Assembly (NCBI RefSeq): GCF_001704415.2 | Contig: NC_030816.1 | Span: forward strand, 74,789,713 to 74,853,712 | Reading direction: 5' to 3' | Source: Capra hircus | Taxonomy: Eukaryota; Chordata; Mammalia; Artiodactyla; Bovidae | Length of the DNA stretch: 64,000 bases | Part shown: positions 34,720 through 45,324 of the stretch, one piece after another | How positions within the stretch are numbered: the first letter of the stretch is position 1 | Layout of the letters: every line of letters begins with the position of its first letter | The notes under the pieces: model-generated | Databases searched by the model: none | What the model saw: only the letters and a program-made list of their open reading frames with translations | What the model was told of the DNA's origin: nothing | Translations under genes and position numbers: made by a program

Positions 34720-35092
34720 CATTGCTGCCACTGCTAAGTCGCTTCAGTTGTGTCTGACTCTGAGAGACCCTATAGACGGCAGCCCACCAGGCTCCTCTGT
34801 CCCTGGAATTCTCCAGGCAAGAACACTAGAGTGGGTTGCCATTTCCTTCTCTTTTACTACCTGGGATTGACTGGGGCTCTCGAATCTGTAGATTTGGCAT
34901 TTTTCATCAGTTTTTTTTTTTTTTTTAATCAGATGCATGCATCTGTCTGTGGGATTCTCCACGGAAGAACACTGGTGTGGGTTGCCATGCCCTCCTGCAG
35001 AGGATCTTCCACACCCAAGGACTGAACCTGAGTCTCTTGTGTCTCCTGCATTGCAGTGGCTTTTCTTCTGCTGAGCCACCCTGGAAGCCCTT
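34720..35092 (-). mobile_element. BOV-A2/Bov-tA SINE composite
   Basis: A reverse Bov-A unit (CACTGCTAAGTCGCTTCAGT to TTGCCATTTCCTTCTC) is followed, after a T-rich interval at 34910-34927, by a second SINE part ending in GAGCCACCCTGGAAGCCC. Confidence 0.84.
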
Positions 35093-35199
35093 TTAACAAA
35101 TAGTCTCCTTCAAATACGGCCTCTGCCACACTCTCTTTCCCGTCTCTTGCTGTCATCAGACATATAATAGACATTCTCATTTTGCTTTATTTTTCTCGA

Positions 35200-35875
35200 T
35201 CTTTTATGTTTTCCATCTTTTGGTCTTTCCTTGCTCTATTCATGGTATTTTTTTCTGAGTTATCTTCAGTTCATTAACTCTTTCTTTAGGTATGTCTAAC
35301 CTGCTGTTAAACTCATCCACCAAGTTCTCAGTTCTGTTATTTAATTTTTCAGTTCTAAAAATTTCTATTTTAAACTATTTTCCATGTAACTTTTCATTTT
35401 TTCCTGTATCCTACAGATTTATAAATGCTTGTCTTTTTTTCCCTCTAAACCTAGCCATCAAAGGTTTTCTATCTTTTGAGTCTGACGATTCCATATTTGG
35501 AGACTTCAGGTGTCTGATTCTATTTTTTAAAATCTGCTCTGCTATATTTTGTTCAAGGTGTTTTGGTTTTATGTATGTCTGGTTGTCTTTGGTGGGTTGC
35601 TGACTATTGTACTTAAAATTATCTGTATGTTGGCATTTGCTTCTGTTAGGTGATGGGGCTATTTTCAGGCAGGACCACATTGTTTCAAGTTCAGTTTTGA
35701 GGCATGACTCACAAAAATGCTGTAACCTCTTGAGGGCTGACTTATTTACATTTCTTGCTTTTTCTAAGGATGTAGTCTTGGGGTCCCAGCTTGTTAGACT
35801 TCCCATTGTATATGGGTCTGGGCTTTGATTTCTGTCTCTCTTGATCCTTGAAAATATAAAAATAAACATGTAGGG
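35200..35875 (-). mobile_element. old L1-like fragment
   Basis: CTGAGTTATCTTCAGTTCAT, CCTGCTGTTAAACTCATCCA and TTCAGTTCTAAAAATTTC resemble a reverse L1M 3' region known in many mammals. The subfamily is not assigned. The 152-codon minus frame at 35411-35869 is a chance frame in this remnant. Confidence 0.6.
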
Positions 35876-36057
35876 ACTGGCAGATACTAACCGGGCAAAT
35901 GCAGCTTTTGCACTTATTTACCTTCGCAGGTTCCTAATTTCCCTCAAGTTTTGGCCTGAGTATGTCTTACTATGCTGTTAGCAATTTAATGACTTTACAA
36001 TAGGTTTTAAAGTAATACTTTTTTTTTTTTTTTCAAGATCTTAGTGATTTTCGATGA

Positions 36058-36473
36058 TTACTAGTGGCTCAGATGTTAGAGAAAACTGCCTTCAACGCAG
36101 GAGACCCAGGTTCAATCCTTGGGCCAGGAAGATCCCCTAGAGAAGGAAATGGCTACGCACTCCAGTATTCATGCCTGGAGAATTCCATGAACAGACAGCC
36201 TGGTGGGCTACAGTTGATAAGGTCACAAAAGTATCAGACACTGCTGAGCGACTAACACTTTGGACTTCCCTGGTTGCTCAGACTGTAAAGTGTCTGCCTA
36301 CAATGTGGGAGACCCAGGTTCAATCCCTGGGTCAGGAAGATCTCCAGGAGAAGGAAATGGCAACCCACACCAGTATTCTTGCCTGGAAAATCCCACGGGT
36401 GGAGAAGCCTGGTAGGCTATAGTCCATGGGGCTGCAAAGAGTCGGACATAACTGAGTGACTTCACTTTCACTT
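36058..36473 (+). mobile_element. two Bov-tA-type SINEs in tandem
   Basis: Unit 1 from TACTAGTGGCTCAGATGTTA to GAGCGACTAACACTT; unit 2 from GGACTTCCCTGGTTGCTCAG to TGAGTGACTTCACTTTCACT. Confidence 0.9.
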
Positions 36474-36906
36474 TAGTGATTTTCAGCTGGTGGGAGACAG
36501 CTTCAATAAGCTAGTTCACCATTAACAGAAATTTATATTTTTCATCTATGAAGAAGCAAAATTTTCTTTTTCTTGATTTGTAACCAGTCTGGGGTTTGAA
36601 GGACAGTCAAGATCAGAGTTCAGGATTCTCACACCCTTTTCATTTTTTTATGATGTTTTTGAGCTCATATCCTTATAGATATTTTTGAGAACTTGATTTC
36701 CCTTTCCCTAGTGGTTGCTTTGTGACTCTAAAGGAGGAAAAGAATTTTCCCTCTATTCTTCTAGGTTTTTGGCTGAGACATCTCTTCTTCATAATAAATA
36801 CAGGTTAACAAGAGAAAAACAAACAGAAATTTAACAATATGTATATTTCTTGTGTACATGAGAGAGACCCAGGAAAACTGAGTAACCCCCTTGAAATGGC
36901 TCTAGA

Positions 36907-37115
36907 AAGAAAGTGAAAGTCGCTCAGTTGTGTCCAACTCTTTGTGACCCTATGGACTGTAGCCTGCCAGGCTCCTCTGTCCATGGAATTCTCCAGGCAA
37001 GAATACTGGGGAGTGTTGCCCTTCCCTTCTCCAGGGAATCTTCCCGAGCCAGTAATCAAACATGGGTCTCCTGCATTGCAGGCTGATTCTTTACCAGCTG
37101 AGCTGCCAGGGAAAT
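36907..37115 (-). mobile_element. Bov-tA-type SINE
   Basis: Reverse copy from AAGTGAAAGTCGCTCAGTTG to GCTGAGCTGCCAGGGAAATG. It lies 0.43 kb upstream of IYD exon 2. Confidence 0.9.
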
Positions 37116-37541
37116 GGCCTCAGCCACCCCCTTAAATATCATTTTCAGATAAAGACAAAAGAAAGGTGTCGGGGGCTGGGCAGAGTCAGTTATGGGAGGT
37201 TATCAGAAAAAGCAGAGTAAATAAGGGTAAAGTTGTTACAGAGATTTATGGCCACACCTTCTCTATTGGCAAGAGTTCATTGTGATTTAGAATCATCCCT
37301 CTCTTCCTGGTGCAGAGAGGAAGATACTTCCAAATGGAGAATTCCTTTATAAAAGTAAACGTCTACTTGCCAAAGGGTGACTTCTACTCTGGTTTTCAGA
37401 GTTTCTCCTGTGTCTGCCGTTTCCTAAAAACAGTCAACTCAAAAGAATTCTTATGCTAATGAGGCATGTGGGGGCGGGAAAGGAGCATTCCCTTTCAAAA
37501 CCAAGAGATCATTTAATTTGCTGTCTTGTTCCTACTTGCAG

Positions 37542-37733
37542 AGGCTGATGAATGGCAAGAGTCAGAGGAAGAGGTGGAACACATCCCGTTCTCCCACAAC
37601 CGATACACAGAGAAGGAAATGGTTAAGAGATCCCAGGATTTTTATGAACTTCTCAATAAGAGACGGTCTGTTAGATTCATAAGTAACGAGCAAGTCCCAG
37701 TGGAGGTCATTGACAATGTCATCAAAGCAGCAG
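37542..37733 (+). CDS. IYD: IYD coding exon 2
   Basis: Codes for residues 58 (split codon, Glu) to 121 plus the first base of codon 122. The acceptor is a normal pyrimidine-rich CTTGCAG|AG and the donor is CAG|GTCTGT. It carries the end of the acidic linker (ADEWQESEEE), the start of the nitroreductase fold (SQDFYELLNKRRSVRF) and the FMN-phosphate-binding cluster R98-R99-S100-x-R102. The frame runs on past the donor for about 85 nt before a stop, but the splice site and the fit to exon 3 make the shorter exon clear. Confidence 0.96.
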
Positions 37734-37864
37734 GTCTGTCCATGCGCAGTGGGTCTTTGAGAATGTCCGCTGCAAGTGACAGTGGCAGAGCAATGTTGAA
37801 GTTCAAACGCAGCAGATAAAGCCTGGAGTGATAGGTTCACCTGCAAAGTCTTGTTCGTGCAAGT

Positions 37865-38470
37865 TGCTATGCCCAATGCACAGAGAGGCCAAACACACCA
37901 AATGTAGGAGTTTGGAGCAGAGAAAGGTTTATTCAAGTGCCATGCAAGGAGAGGGGTGGTTCGTTCCCTAAAAGCCCCCTGAGTTCAAAGCATTTTTAAA
38001 CAGCAGGTGAGGGAGAGGAGCCGCAGGGTATGCGATCCTCTCAGGTACAAGTCTCTGACTGGCTGATGGTGAGCTCGCAGGGTGGTGTCATAAGGGTTAA
38101 CTTCATCAGACATTAGGCTCCAGGAGCTCATGGGGTCAAATAGTTAACACCTTCCATTTGGTGGGGGGGTTCACATCAGAGAGTAACATGGAAACTTACA
38201 TTACCATATGTAAAATACATAGCGAATGGGAATTTGCTCTATGGCTCAGGGAACTCAAACAGGGGGCTCTGTATCAACCTAGAGGGCTTTATGTTTGATT
38301 TGACTTGATTTTACAATTCAGTATGCCCTCTCTACCACGGGGACTGGTGGATGGTGAACTCATGAAGGCTGGCAGGCTTGAGAGCCCTTCTATAGAGTTT
38401 ATGCCATTGAATTACTCACTAGGAAGGAAAAAAAATACTTCTGAAATATCCCACACCGTGGTCTGCTTCT
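37865..38470 (-). mobile_element. LTR-like element in IYD intron 2 (right end uncertain)
   Basis: Begins TGCTATGCCCAATGCACAGA. On the minus strand it carries AATAAACCTTTCTCTGCTCC, a polyadenylation signal with the CTCCAAACTCC context common in ERV LTRs. The + strand also shows AACAGCAGGTGAGGGAGAGG and CAGACATTAGGCTCCAGG. No target duplication could be confirmed, so the right boundary and class are open. It begins 131 bp after the exon 2 donor. Confidence 0.55.
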
Positions 38471-38792
38471 AGAAACAGTGAGCGATTTCTAGGAGAGAGT
38501 GGTGGCTTCCAGACCAGAACCTGGCTTGCTCCTTAGCTGGAATGTTAAGGAGAAGTGAAGCTCCTTGAGTCCATGAGGCACTATGAAGCTTTGTCAGGGA
38601 TATCGGGACTGATCCAAGTGTGGTCTGAGTTGTCCCAAAGCCTGTGAGAGCTGAAAAGCACATTGCCATGTGTCCAAGCGCCCAGGGCCAAGAAGTTCTC
38701 ATGTATCCACATAGGACCACAAGCCCACAGTGCCACCCTCAGAACTGTGATATAGGCACTAAACAACTTATAGTGCAGTTGCCTTTCGGAGA

Positions 38793-39118
38793 GCGCCCTT
38801 TTAAAAATCTGTTCATTTATTTAGTGGCTGTGCTGGGTCTTCGTCGCTGTGTGTGCTTTCCTCTATTTGCGACGCCCAGGCTTCTTGTTGAGCTGGCTTC
38901 TCCTGTGGCGCACATGCTCCAGGCGTAGGGGCTCCGGTACTTGCGGCACATGTGCTCGGCAGCTTCAGTTCCTGGGCTCTCGAGCACAGGCTTCGGTACT
39001 TGTGGCACATGGGTATAATTGCTTCTTCATATGTGGGATCTTCCTGGATCAGGGATCAAACCCATGTCCTCTGTAATGCTAGGAGGATTCTTATCCACTG
39101 AGCCACCAGGGAAGCCCT
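38793..39118 (-). mobile_element. CHR-type SINE (cetartiodactyl), long form
   Basis: TTTATTTAGTGGCTGTGCTG, GGTCTTCGTCGCTGTGTGTG, CATGTGGGATCTTCC-like and GATCAGGGATCAAACCCATG segments, ending CACTGAGCCACCAGGGAAGC. This is the reverse of the CHR-2 type. It lies about 0.45 kb before IYD exon 3. Confidence 0.82.
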
Positions 39119-39565
39119 GGAGAGTGCTTTTTGCCATTAAAATTTTTCGAGTTCCAATAACCTTCACGACTTGACACTTTTTTCAAGAATACCAACACAA
39201 ATATTTACCAAAACAAATAATGGATCTGGGGGGATTTTGCGTGACAGAACTTCCCCTCTGAGTTTCCTTACTGGTCACGGTGCAATTTTCAAGGGAGGTC
39301 TTCTTCCACATAATTAGAGAAGCAGTGATAAACTCCCATAGTCCAGGAACTACTGGCCTTGATCTCAGTGAGTTAGTTCAAAGACCCTGACAGTGAGGCA
39401 GAACAGAACAGGATGTCAGCAGGACCCCAGAGGCTACTGCTGGGCACTTTGTGTCCTAGGTGATCTAACATTATCTTGAGCAAATATGAGTTATAGGAAT
39501 TCTTAGCTAACAGTCTCACATTTTCCTGCAGTTTTAATTTCTGATGTTAATTGAATGTGTGATAG

Positions 39566-39725
39566 GAACAGCCCCAAGTGGGGCCCACACAGAGCCCTGG
39601 ACATTTGTGGTTGTGAAGGACCCAGACGTGAAGCGTAAGATTCGGGAGATCATTGAGGAGGAAGAGGAAATAAACTACCTGAAGAGGATGGGACCTCGAT
39701 GGGTCACAGACCTGAAGAAATTCAG
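39566..39725 (+). CDS. IYD: IYD coding exon 3
   Basis: Codes for residues 122 (split Gly) to 174 plus two bases of codon 175. It contains TAPSGAHTEPWTFVVV, a core strand-helix segment of the fold that contacts FMN and substrate, then the acidic helix EEEEEINYLKRM with E155 and Y159, which closes over the iodotyrosine zwitterion in known structures. The donor is CAG|GTACAA. The acceptor is GTGTGATAG|GA, which is purine-rich for a human-type acceptor. The only nearby alternative, CTGCAG at 39527-39532, would read into an in-frame TGA, so the GATAG site is chosen. Confidence 0.95.
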
Positions 39726-39989
39726 GTACAAAAGTGGGGAGAATCAGGCATGCTTGGTTTGGTTTCTTAAAATGAGATAACTAAGATTCAATTGCCTGGT
39801 TTGTTTTAGGTGTTAAAAAGTTTGATTTTAACTACGGGAGAAATAATGGAAGTGCAGTCAGGCCTCATGTCTGTGTTGCTCTGAGCACACATATTGGGTA
39901 GGTGTTACGGATGCCAGCTGGGATCACATCTCAGTTCATGTCTCATCTCTGGTTTTTCCAAGTGCAAGACCTTGGGTGTTTGCTTGCAG

Positions 39990-40980
39990 TCTCTAAGTGC
40001 ATGAGTCTGGATTCTCCAGAGAAACAGAATCAATGGAGAGAGACAGAGAGAGAGAGAGAGAGACAAAGACAGAGAGAAATAGAAACACAGAGAGAAAGAG
40101 ATTTATTATATTAATATATATAATAGATCATATTATTTATTATGAGCTTTCCTGGTAGCTCAGCTGGTAAAGAATCCATCTGCAATGCAGGAGACCCTGG
40201 TTCAATTCCTGGGTCAGGAAGTTCCCTTGGAGAAGGGATGGGCTACCCACTCCAGTGTTCTTGGGTTTCCCTGGTGGCTCAGCTGGTAAAGCATCCATCT
40301 CCAATGCAGGAAACCTAGGTTTGATCCCTGGGTTGGGAAGATCCCCTGGAGGAGGGCATGGGAACCTACTCCAGTATTCTTGCCTAGAGAATCCCCATAG
40401 ACAGAGGAGTCTGGCAGAGTACAGTCCATGAGGTCACAAAGAGTTGGACACGACTGAGAGACTAAACACATTTTAGCACATTATTTATTATAGTAGACAA
40501 TTTATTTACTATTCATAATTGGCTCATAATTACTTGAGCCAACTTACTATAACTGGCTTAAGTGATTATGAAGGCTGAGAAATCCCAAGACCTGCACTCA
40601 GCAAGCAGGAGGCCCAGCAGAGCTAATGCTGCTGTTCTGGTTTGAGTCCAAAGGCCTGGGAATCAGGGGAACTGATGGTGTATGCTCCAGTCCAAGTCTG
40701 AGTCCAAGGGCAGGAGAAGACTGATGTCCTCAAAGACAGTCAGGCAGAAGGAGAAAATTATCCCTTACTCCACCTGTGTTTTTTCTACTCAGGGCTGCAA
40801 CAGATTAGACCAGGCCACCCACATTGGGAAGGTAATCGGCTTTACTCAGTCTGCCAATTCACATGTTAATCTCATCCAAAAACATCCTTTCAACACACCC
40901 AGAATAATGCTTAAGCAACTATCTGGGTTCCTTGTGTCCCTGTCAAGTTGGCACCTTAACTTAACCATCACATTAAGCTT
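39990..40980 (+). repeat. ancient interspersed repeat, LTR-like, interrupted by SINEs
   Basis: Begins near TGGATTCTCCAGAGAAACAG, has a GA-rich run at 40035-40100, then GATTATGAAGGCTGAGAAAT and GTCCAAAGGCCTGGGAATCA, and ends near CAAGTTGGCACCTTAACTTA. The same order of segments is common in mammalian genomes, but I cannot name the family with confidence. Confidence 0.5.
40145..40472 (+). mobile_element. two Bov-tA-type SINEs in tandem
   Basis: A truncated unit from GCTTTCCTGGTAGCTCAGCT is followed by a full unit from GGTTTCCCTGGTGGCTCAGC to CACGACTGAGAGACTAAACA. Confidence 0.9.
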
Positions 40981-41024
40981 CTATTTTTTCAACCCAAATA
41001 ATGTTAAAAACTTGGTATCAGGAT

Positions 41025-41165
41025 TAAATAAGATAGAGGCTAAGAGTAGGGCCTTAGAAGCCAGAGTGCTAGGGTTCAAATATGAGATCTACTATTTAGT
41101 AACTTCTCTGTGCCTCAGTTTCCTCATCTGCAAAATGGGAATAAGTCTAATATCTATTTAATTAT
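41025..41165 (+). repeat. MIR SINE, ancient
   Basis: AGCCAGAGTGCTAGGGTTCA and TGTGCCTCAGTTTCCTCATC with AAAATGGGAATAA: a clear MIR. Confidence 0.85.
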
Positions 41166-41714
41166 GAAATTTGGATGTGTTTGTAAGCATGCAGAACAGT
41201 GATGACGCATAGTAAGTCTGGTAAACAAACAGGCTCTGACCCAAATAATTATTGGCAAACTAAACTTTGAGGATGTATTTTTCTACTATCTGGAACATAA
41301 GACTGTGAAATTCTCAGGATCTTGAATGAAGTAAATGACATCTTGCTATAATGATCACATTTTCCACATGATCTCACTGAGCAGAGTTTAGTTTTCATAC
41401 ATGCTCAGTAAAAGTACAAATTTAGTGCAGGTTTAATATCCATTAGGCATTAGTAACTTTGCCGGCTTTCTTAACTCGAGGGTGGATTGGAATTCAGTGT
41501 AACTGGCTTTACCATGAGGCTTCAATGTATTACAGTAGACACATAAGAAGTTTCATTTTTTTCTAGAACCTGCAACTGACTATGCCTTGTTGAGCCCGTT
41601 TTTCCTCTTTGAGGACCAGTCACCCTACATTATATCTAGGATGAATTCAGTAATTTCTTAGTCATTTTCATAGTTAAAAACACTCCATTTTTTCAGACTA
41701 AGCCTTGTTATTTT

Positions 41715-42027
41715 ATTTTTTAATTAAAAAAAATTTTTGGTTTGTTTTTTATCTTTTCAGCTGCACTGGGTCTTTGTTGCAGAACATGAGCTTTCTCTAG
41801 TTGAGGCACATAGCTTCGCTTGTTGCAGAGAAAGTGAAAGTGAAAGTTGCTCAGTTGCGTCCGACTCTTTGTGACCCCATGGACTATACAATCCATGGAA
41901 TTCTCCAGACCAGAATACTGGAGTAGGTAGCCTTTCCCTTCTCCAGGGGATCTTCCCAACCCAGGGATCGAACCCAGGTCTCCCACACTGCAGACATGTA
42001 CTTTACCAGCTGAGCCACAAGGGAAGC
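41715..42027 (-). mobile_element. CHR-type SINE fragment with Bov-tA-type SINE inserted
   Basis: 41745-41828 is CHR-like (AGCTGCACTGGGTCTTTGTT, TCTCTAGTTGAGGCACATAG). 41829-42027 is a reverse Bov-tA copy from GTTGCTCAGTTGCGTCCGAC to CTGAGCCACAAGGGAAGCCC. Confidence 0.84.
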
Positions 42028-42720
42028 CCCCCTCAGCCTTGTCATTTAGAACACTGGTCGCAGGGTCCCCTTTACAAACACTGCACTCCTCGCAGGCATC
42101 TCGTTTCCCCTCTGAACTCTTCTCAGGTTGAGCATAAGGAGGGGTGGGGTGCCAGCTCTAGCCCTTGGCATGTAGAAGTAGAAGTTCTTATGTCCCAGGC
42201 TGCCATGTGTGGGCCTTTAGTGGCTACTTCCGGCTCCAGCCATACAACACCCAGTGTGACAGAAGCCTGAGGAAAGGCAACGGGCTCGCCATCTTGTGGG
42301 GTAAAGCAGGTTTCTCCTCTGGTAGGCAAGGCTGGGTGATGGGAAGGCTGGCCTCTTGGTCCTGCTCTTTTCATTTCTTTGGCCTCAAAGGACATTTTTT
42401 TTCCTGAGATATTATTTAAACCCTATCAAAATGGATGTTTATTGGCATTGAACTTATGGTTGTGTTCTGGAATAAGTGCAGGGTATTAATAATGAATACA
42501 TAAATCTTATGGCACATTCATGAGCAAACATAGACAGGTAAAGTCCAGTTGAGCCCGTCCGTCTTAGAGAGACGTTTGCTCTGTGTGTGTAGTACCTACA
42601 ACACACTGCCAGCCCCATCTCCCCAGTGAAGGCAGAATTGGCTGCTCTCTTGTCTCTGTGCGCAAAGTACTTAATACACACCTTCCATGCATCTCAAATA
42701 GCCATTACCACACAGGATTT

Positions 42721-43055
42721 GGGGCTTCCCTAGTAGCTCAGCTGGTAAAGAATCCGCCTGCAATGCAGGAAACCCTGGTTCAATTCCTGAGTTGGGAAGA
42801 CCCCCTGGAGAAGGGATAGGCTACCCACCCCAGTATTCTTGGGCTTCCTTGGTGGCTCAGCTGGTAAAGAATCCACCTGCAATGCAGGGAGACCTGGGCT
42901 TGATCCCTGGATTGAGAAGATCCCCTGGAGGAGGGCATGGTAACCCACTTCAGCATTTTTGCCTGGAGAATCCTCATGGCCAGAGGAACCTGGTGGACTA
43001 CAGTCCATGGGGTCACAGAGTCGGACGTGACTGAGCGACTAAGCACAGCACACAG
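42721..43055 (+). mobile_element. two Bov-tA-type SINEs in tandem
   Basis: A truncated unit from GGGCTTCCCTAGTAGCTCAG is followed by a full unit from GGGCTTCCTTGGTGGCTCAG to GTGACTGAGCGACTAAGCAC. Confidence 0.9.
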
Positions 43056-43067
43056 TACTTTAATTGC

Positions 43068-43134
43068 TGGCTTACTTTTCTTCTCATTTTCTCATTTTCT
43101 CATCTTCTCATTTCTCATTTTCTTATATTTTAGA
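43068..43134 (+). repeat. pyrimidine-rich tandem repeat, TCTCATTT-type units
   Basis: Five or six imperfect copies of a TTCTCATTT-like unit directly after the SINE pair. Confidence 0.75.
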
Positions 43135-43714
43135 AACGTCTGTTGTGCACCAAGATACCCATGAGACTCCAGACTTTCTCTGCAGACAATACGTACACAC
43201 AGATATGTTTATGACTCTAGGGCCCAGCTTGTATCCCTTAGCACAGTGATAATGCATAATAGGTAACTGAATAAATGTTTGCTAAATTGCATTGCAAATA
43301 AACACTCATCTCACTCACCTCCTGATATCCAATTTAGGTCAGCTCTGAAACTCAGAACTATCATTAAAGCCTATAATACACAACCTGGTCCAACTTATCT
43401 GTTGAGCTTTGTTCTCCTGCTGCTGGCATGAGGCCCTCCCCCCAGGCAGAAGGTGTTACTTGTCCTTTCTTAACAGGCCTCACTCAGCATGTCGCAATCT
43501 GTATTAGTTCTAATATAATGTCATAATACATTCCTGTAAAATTGAACACACCAAAATACTAGCCACCAATGTGTGCCCTGGAAAATAAGTACAAAAATTG
43601 TACAAAATTACTACCCTGCCTCTGAAACTGCTAAGTAAATTACTTATTCTTCACCTTATATTTAAAAATTGTTTTGAATTATTCACTGTAAAATAAAATA
43701 TAGTTGTGATAGTA

Positions 43715-43905
43715 ACACTAGCTATTACAGGCATGCCACCATGCCCTGGGTACTATTCTAAGCACCTGATCTATTTGGACTGATTTTACCATTACAAAAC
43801 CTTTTGAGGTGAATACATTTTACACATGAGGAAGATGAGCTGCAAGAAAGGGAGAGGCTTACCTAACATGGCAAAGCTAATTGACTCCAGAGTATTCTGG
43901 TAAAC
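43715..43905 (+). repeat. MIR SINE, ancient
   Basis: GGGTACTATTCTAAGCACCT, GATTTTACCATTACAAAACC and ACACATGAGGAAGATGAGCT match the MIR core. Confidence 0.72.
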
Positions 43906-44479
43906 TATTAACATTCTCCCTCCTTCTAAAGAGGAAAAGAATTGATCCTAGTCAAATGTGAGTAAGCTGGTTGAGGTATGGTGACATAGCTTTGAACAAG
44001 TAATCTACAGAAGTAAGTAGGGTAAAAGAAACAGTAGAAAAATATACATGCGAGTTTAGCGTATTTTTAACAAGGAAGCATTATACTTCCTAGGTTAAAA
44101 ATGAAATGAACAATTACTGTCTTTTGTTTACTGATGACATTATATACCCTAAGGGAAAATTCAAATACATAGCGTTGTATGGGGGTCTTTCCTTTGAATA
44201 CCTGTGCTAGAATGAAACATTTGCCAAAATGTATGGGCAGGGTAGTGAAAGACATGCTCCTAGCTGGAAAATAAAATGGGAACTCAGCATTTATACCTCC
44301 CATGAGCTGTGTCCCTCTCCCACAAAGGTTTCCTTCCTTTTCTCCGTTAACTAGGCTAAGAGCATCGCCATCTGGAGACTCGCTTCAGCCTCACTGTCAC
44401 CTTTTCCTTCTCCCTTCGCTCTCTTGTATCGTATCTGTCAGCTCCAGCCTTCACAGTTCCCCAGATTCTCCTGGGCCAT

Positions 44480-45000
44480 GCCATCTTCTCCTCTCTGGTC
44501 TCCCCGGAGCTGGTTCTCACCAACCTGGCTCTTTCTGAAACAGATCTGATCACATGATGCTTCTGCTCAGAAGCATGGTAACTTTTCATGCCCCGCTGAA
44601 CAAAGCCCTGTGCAAAATCTGTATGAAGACTGCCAGCCCTCCAAACACATGCTCCACCACGCACACCATCCTCCAGCCTATCAGACTTCTGGCCAAAGAA
44701 GTCTGGATTTTCCTTCCGACTCTGCCCTTTGCTCATCTCTTCACTAGGGTGCCTTCCCCAATGCCCTTTCTCCACTTGGTCTTCAGCATCCCTCCTCAAG
44801 AGAAATCTTGCATACATTCTGACAACTTTCTTATTTAAAATGAGCATTTCATTTTTGAGCTCCTAAGGCATTTGGCTTATTTTTCTTTCATAAAATTTAC
44901 CATTTTATTTTACTAAATGTGACTTATTGCCCTCTGGGTTATAAGATCCATCTTTGTGTCTTTTCAGCATGACTTTTTATGAATATCTGTTTATTGACTT
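44480..45000 (+). repeat. L2 LINE 3' region, degraded
   Basis: Segments in the order known from L2: TCTGATCACATGATGCTTCT, then AAAGCCCTGTGCAAAATCTG, TGCCCTTTGCTCATCTCTTC and TGCCCTCTGGGTTATAAGAT. Divergence is high. The 163-codon minus frame at 44356-44847 is a shadow frame. Confidence 0.55.
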
Positions 45001-45167
45001 CGGCTAGAAAAAGATGAATATGACAAAAGAATAATCTTGGTCTTTTTCAATTTAACCATAAAAGATGAGTAAATGTTTTTATTGTTCATGTCAGTAAAGT
45101 GGTAAAAGGGGAACAAAAAAATCATTAAGAGAAAATATTCTTCTGAATATCTTTTTCTCGCCTTTAG

Positions 45168-45324
45168 GACCAATTGGATTAAAGAGTACTTGGACACTGC
45201 CCCTGTTTTGATTCTCATTTTCAAGCAAGTCCACGGATTTGCTGCAAATGGCAAGAAAAAGGTTCACTACTACAATGAGATCAGTGTTTCCATTGCTTGT
45301 GGCATCCTCTTAGCTGCCCTACAG
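45168..45324 (+). CDS. IYD: IYD coding exon 4
   Basis: Codes for the last base of codon 175 (Arg) to residue 227. It begins TNWIKEYLDTAP, including K180, the third residue of the substrate lid. It continues through the hydrophobic strand VLILIFKQVHGF and the helix YYNEISVSIACGILLAALQ, typical of the nitroreductase dimer core. The acceptor is CGCCTTTAG|G and the donor CAG|GTATGC. The exon ends in phase 0. Confidence 0.96.

Noticed and set aside
35411..35869. A 152-codon minus-strand frame
   Set aside because: It lies in an old L1-like fragment and resembles no L1 protein in that frame.
37734..37819. Extension of IYD exon 2 past the donor
   Set aside because: The frame stays open for 85 nt, but CAG|GTCTGT is a good donor, the family protein continues with GTAPSGAHTEPW from exon 3, and the extension has no family similarity.
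44356..44847. A 163-codon minus-strand frame
   Set aside because: It is the reverse of a degraded L2-like region and has no motif of its own.
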